Positions 61,279 to 64,000 of a stretch of DNA of 64,000 nt are shown piece by piece; the stretch's first letter is position 1, and each line of letters opens with the position of its first letter. Under the pieces are notes generated by a model. It searched no databases. It had not been told where the DNA came from and was given only the letters and a program-made list of their open reading frames with translations. Made by a program: the position numbers and the translations under genes. Source of the stretch: an uncultured Emergencia sp. (lineage in GTDB: Bacteria > Bacillota > Clostridia > Peptostreptococcales > Anaerovoracaceae); NCBI GenBank assembly GCA_904420065.1, contig CAJFTU010000052.1, forward strand, positions 48,872 to 112,871, given 5' to 3'.

Positions 61279-63351
61279 CTACAGAAGATTTTTCATAGAC
61301 TTCAATGTAATCGCCAAAGTTGAACCGTTGTGAAGCCATGCCGACACGGTGGGCGGTATCAAACCGGTCACTCCGCCGGCAATCAGTCCCCCATTGATGC
61401 CTACGATCATGCGATAATTTTTTTGGATTCGCTTCATCAAAAGGCTGCTGAGAATTCTTAGCGTAAGCAGTCCCTTCAGGCTGTCGGATCCGATGGTGAT
61501 ATCCGCAATTTCTCTGGCAATTTCCGCACCGTCGCTTATAGCTATGCCCACGTCTGCCGCCGATAGGGCAGGAGAATCGTTAATTCCATCGCCCACCATG
61601 ATGACCACATTTCCCTTGGCTTTTTCCTTTTCGACAAAGCGGGCTTTGTCTTCAGGCAGAACTTCGGAGTAATACTCGTCAACACCCACCTGTTGCGCTA
61701 CTGCTGCCGCAGTTTTCTCGCTGTCTCCGGTCATCATGACCAGCTTCCGGATTCCAAGGGTCTTCAGCGAACGAAGAACATCTGCCGCTTCTTCCCGCAG
61801 CGGGTCTTCTATGCAGATAACCGCCGCAAGTCTGCCCTCCACGGACAGATAGAGCTGGGAATATGCAGGTGAAATTTGGTCAAAACGCGCCTGTCCTCCC
61901 TCGGGGATTACGCAGCCTTCATCTTCAAAGACAAAGTGATGACTGCCAATGACGACTTTTTTCCCATCTATCTCTGAGGCTATACCGTGCGCTACGATAT
62001 AGCGCACCTTCGAATGCATCTCCTCGTGCTCCAGGCCCTTTTTCTTCGCCGCGTCAACCACAGCTTTCGCCATGGAATGAGGAAAATGCTCCTCGAGGCA
62101 TGCGGCGATCCGAAGCATTTCATCTGCGCTTTCTTTCTCGAACGGAATCACTTCTCTGACCGTCGGCGTGGCTTTTGTCAGAGTTCCCGTCTTGTCGAAG
62201 ACGACAGTCACAGCATCGGCAACTGCTTCCATGTACTTCCCGCCCTTGACCATTATATCACAGGCTCCTGCTTCACGTATGGCCGACAGAACGGATACCG
62301 GCATAGCCAGTTTCAAGGCGCAGGAAAAATCCACCATCAGGACGGACAGGGCCTTGGTCATATTCCTGGTAAGCAAATAGGTAAGGACGGTTCCGGCCAG
62401 CGTATAGGGAACCAGCCGGTCGGCAAGGTGCTCCGCTCTGCTTTCGGAAGCCGACTTGAGCTTCTCGGTTTCCTCTATCATCGTCACAATTTTCTCAAAG
62501 CGGGTAGATCCTTTTGTTTCCTTTACCTTTACACAGAGCTCTCCTTCTTCTACGACAGTTCCCGCGTAAACATAGCCCTCCCGTTCTTTTTTGACGGCGA
62601 GAGGCTCTCCCGTCATGGATGCCTGGTTCACCATGGCTTCTCCGGATTCCACGATCCCGTCGAAAGGAATGACATTGCCCATGTGTACGACAACCACATC
62701 TCCGGGAACAATCTCATCGGCAGCTGCCAGTGTCTCCGCCCCGTTTCGTTTCAGCCAGACCCGCCCCACGTTCAGAGACATGCTCCTGGCCAGATCTCCC
62801 ACCGACTTCTTATGGGTCCATTCCTCTAAAAGTTCGCCTATACCGAGAAGGAACATTACCGATCCTGCGGTTTTCACATTTCCCCGCAAGACGGAAACGC
62901 CGATAGCCACCGCGTCTAAAACCGGTACCTCTAATCTTCCCCGTGAAAGACAGCGCAGCCCCTTCCAGACATACTGGCACGAACGGATAAGGGTGTATGC
63001 CAGACGGAACGGATAAGGCAAAAACAGCCTCCTGCCGATCCTCATCACGACTTTCTGAATCAGCTTTTCTCTGTACTGCATATTGAGCTCTCTGCCCGAA
63101 TGGTGAAGGAATGCCTCCGGTACGCTGGTCTGATCGTAACGAAACCGAGAAATGCTGTCGATGACCGCTTTTCTGTCTCCCTCAAAATATACCGTCATAT
63201 CGGCGGTTCTCTCGTAGACAGTAACCTTCACGATTCCCCTCTGCTGCTGCATATAATACTGAAGGGTGTCCGCCTGCTCGCAGGACATTCTGGACTGATC
63301 CAGATGAAAGCGAATCCGTCCTTTTATTTCATGTCTGATTGCAAATCTCAT
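61279..63351 (-). CDS. P1B-like cation-translocating P-type ATPase without a CPx motif
   Basis: A 690-residue heavy-metal-type P-ATPase. An N-terminal HMA-like domain (residues 1-75) lacks the CxxC pair. The actuator has VNQASMTGEPLAVKKE (about 245), the phosphorylation site is VVFDKTGTLT (Asp about 390), the nucleotide domain has HFPHSMAKAVVDAAKKKG (HP motif), and GDGINDSPALSAADVGIA is the hinge. The metal-helix motif expected just before the phosphorylation domain is FSCALKLAMPVS rather than CPC/CPH/SPC: a single Cys, a Lys and a Pro spaced differently. This suggests another substrate or site than Cu/Zn/Cd pumps. Third gene of an operon with two small proteins, ended by a terminator. Confidence 0.88.
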   Translation of the reverse strand: MRFAIRHEIKGRIRFHLDQSRMSCEQADTLQYYMQQQRGIVKVTVYERTADMTVYFEGDRKAVIDSISRFRYDQTSVPEAFLHHSGRELNMQYREKLIQKVVMRIGRRLFLPYPFRLAYTLIRSCQYVWKGLRCLSRGRLEVPVLDAVAIGVSVLRGNVKTAGSVMFLLGIGELLEEWTHKKSVGDLARSMSLNVGRVWLKRNGAETLAAADEIVPGDVVVVHMGNVIPFDGIVESGEAMVNQASMTGEPLAVKKEREGYVYAGTVVEEGELCVKVKETKGSTRFEKIVTMIEETEKLKSASESRAEHLADRLVPYTLAGTVLTYLLTRNMTKALSVLMVDFSCALKLAMPVSVLSAIREAGACDIMVKGGKYMEAVADAVTVVFDKTGTLTKATPTVREVIPFEKESADEMLRIAACLEEHFPHSMAKAVVDAAKKKGLEHEEMHSKVRYIVAHGIASEIDGKKVVIGSHHFVFEDEGCVIPEGGQARFDQISPAYSQLYLSVEGRLAAVICIEDPLREEAADVLRSLKTLGIRKLVMMTGDSEKTAAAVAQQVGVDEYYSEVLPEDKARFVEKEKAKGNVVIMVGDGINDSPALSAADVGIAISDGAEIAREIADITIGSDSLKGLLTLRILSSLLMKRIQKNYRMIVGINGGLIAGGVTGLIPPTVSAWLHNGSTLAITLKSMKNLL

Positions 63352-63405
63352 TTTGCTGCCTCCAAGAGATCGGGGCCGCTTCGCAAGCCGCCCCGTAGCT
63401 CACAC

Positions 63406-63672
63406 TTATTCCGCTGCGGCGCCTTCCATTCCAGCTTCCGCTTCCGCCTCTCGTTCCTCGTTGATCTGCTTCGCTTCAGACAGAACGTCCTCTGCATTTT
63501 CCTGCACGGTGGTCACCGTTTTCATGATACAGTCCTTCGCCCGCAAAACAGCCGCCGTACACTTGGTGTACGCCTTTTTCGCATCTCTGCTCGAAAGCAG
63601 CTTCACTCCCGCTGTGCCAAACAGAACTCCGCCTGCAAAAATTCCGATCTTGTCCCATTTCATAAAATCCAT
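63406..63672 (-). CDS. DUF6110-like small membrane-associated protein
   Basis: An 88-residue protein: an N-terminal hydrophobic, Gly-rich stretch (KIGIFAGGVLFGTAGVKLL), then SSRDAKKAYTKCTAAVLRAKDCIMKTVTTVQENAEDVLSEAKQI and an acidic Ala/Glu tail. I recall proteins like this (DUF6110) beside P-type ATPases in gut Clostridia. Two Cys residues might serve metal handling or cross-linking. AGGAGG 7 nt before the ATG. It lies 54 nt upstream of the ATPase. Confidence 0.75.
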   Translation of the reverse strand: MDFMKWDKIGIFAGGVLFGTAGVKLLSSRDAKKAYTKCTAAVLRAKDCIMKTVTTVQENAEDVLSEAKQINEEREAEAEAGMEGAAAE

Positions 63673-63695
63673 CGCTTTTCCTCCTGTTTTATCGT

Positions 63696-63782
63696 CTATT
63701 TCTTTTTATAACCTGTATACATAGCCATAATAAAACAACCGACTGCGGCCCATGCCCAGAACTTGTGCCGTTTCAATTTCAT
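63696..63782 (-). CDS. 28-residue membrane peptide at the head of the P-type ATPase operon
   Basis: The ORF encodes a basic start, MKLKRHKFWAWAAVGC, then FIMAMYTGYKKK: one short span with basic flanks. AAAGGAG lies 6 nt upstream and a clear promoter about 70 nt upstream. It is the first gene of the unit, 23 nt before the DUF6110-like gene. Very small proteins of this kind accompany such ATPases in related genomes (from memory, DUF6219-like). Probably a pump accessory. Confidence 0.7.
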   Translation of the reverse strand: MKLKRHKFWAWAAVGCFIMAMYTGYKKK

Positions 63783-63831
63783 CACTCCTTTTCAGCGCGC
63801 AGAGTTAAATTTTCCTATAGGTTTTTTGAAG

Positions 63832-63884
63832 TTAGTCATGACTAATTCATGTTATATTTTACTGAGAAGCCGGGGAAAAGTCAA
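63832..63884 (-). promoter_or_regulatory. Promoter and palindromic operator of the P-type ATPase operon
   Basis: Minus strand -35 TTGACT (63879-63884), 17-nt spacer, -10 TAAAAT (63856-63861). A perfect 14-bp palindrome TTAGTCATGACTAA (63832-63845) lies at about +4 to +17, where a bound repressor would block transcription. Metal-sensing DtxR/MntR-type control is inferred from the target gene. The remaining 115 nt to the window end hold nothing I can name. Confidence 0.8.
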
Positions 63885-64000
63885 GAGATTATACGGCAGA
63901 AAAAGTCGCTACAGTGTAGGTTTACAATACATGTGTTACAAGTGAATAAATAAAAAGCGAGGATAGACTCACTTTGTGTTATATTTGAATCACCACAAAA

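Overview
The window reads as chromosomal DNA from an anaerobic, endospore-forming Firmicute of the Clostridia (Eubacteriales/Peptostreptococcales grade). The clan is inferred from gene order and content, not from a marker search. Sporulation genes (yqfC, yqfD, spoIIP, gpr), [FeFe]-hydrogenase maturases (hydE, hydG, hydF), pyruvate phosphate dikinase, single-chain class II glycyl-tRNA synthetase, hrcA with a CIRCE operator and a tRNA-Trp T-box all point that way. Base composition looks near 50% GC. I see no tRNA, rRNA, CRISPR array, insertion sequence or prophage. Genes are dense, often overlap by 4-20 nt, and mostly have good Shine-Dalgarno sequences.

Layout. 1-10.9 kb (minus): rpsU, yqeY, then yqfC-yqfD-phoH-ybeY-cdd-era-recO-DUF4342-glyS-ppdK and a hotdog thioesterase. 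11-14.3 kb: a LysO-type cationic amino acid exporter, a dimethylargininase and a GntR regulator. These are separated by an AT-rich 580-bp region full of short palindromes. 14.4-14.7 kb (minus): a probable free-standing structured RNA. 14.8-23.2 kb: HIT protein, mtaB, a secreted M23 peptidase/NodB deacetylase fusion, rsmE, a membrane protein, prmA, and a MerR regulator facing a GPH-type sugar transporter whose promoter has the MerR 19-bp spacer. 23.3-29.7 kb (minus): dnaJ, dnaK, grpE, hrcA, then an amidohydrolase coupled to an ECF S-component. 30-37.8 kb (minus): acyltransferase, glpK, hemW, a small coiled-coil protein, lepA, a 53-residue membrane protein, spoIIP, gpr. 37.9-41.7 kb: rpsT, deoD, a four-helix protein, nadE with a nicotinamidase-like gene, and a short GT2 protein. 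41.9-48.9 kb (plus): a hydrogenase-system regulator, hydE, hydG, hydF, proB, proA and a ZIP metal transporter. 49-53.6 kb: Trp T-box and a stand-alone TrpB2, an MFS exporter, trmO and a TIGR04076 protein.

The accessory end, 53.7-64 kb, is the most interesting part. It holds all four functional classes of a Dlt-type cell-envelope acylation pathway: an ANL acid ligase, a small acyl carrier protein, an MBOAT acyltransferase and an SGNH/DltD-like membrane-anchored enzyme. They are not arranged as dltABCD. The SGNH gene is the last gene of a NitT/TauT-type ABC importer operon, the ligase is divergent from that operon, and carrier plus MBOAT converge on the ligase. This suggests an imported carboxylate is activated and transferred to an envelope acceptor. 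It is followed by a P1B-like ATPase operon (28-residue membrane protein, DUF6110-like protein, ATPase) lacking the usual CPx motif. That operon is preceded by a clear promoter with a perfect 14-bp palindrome over its start site.
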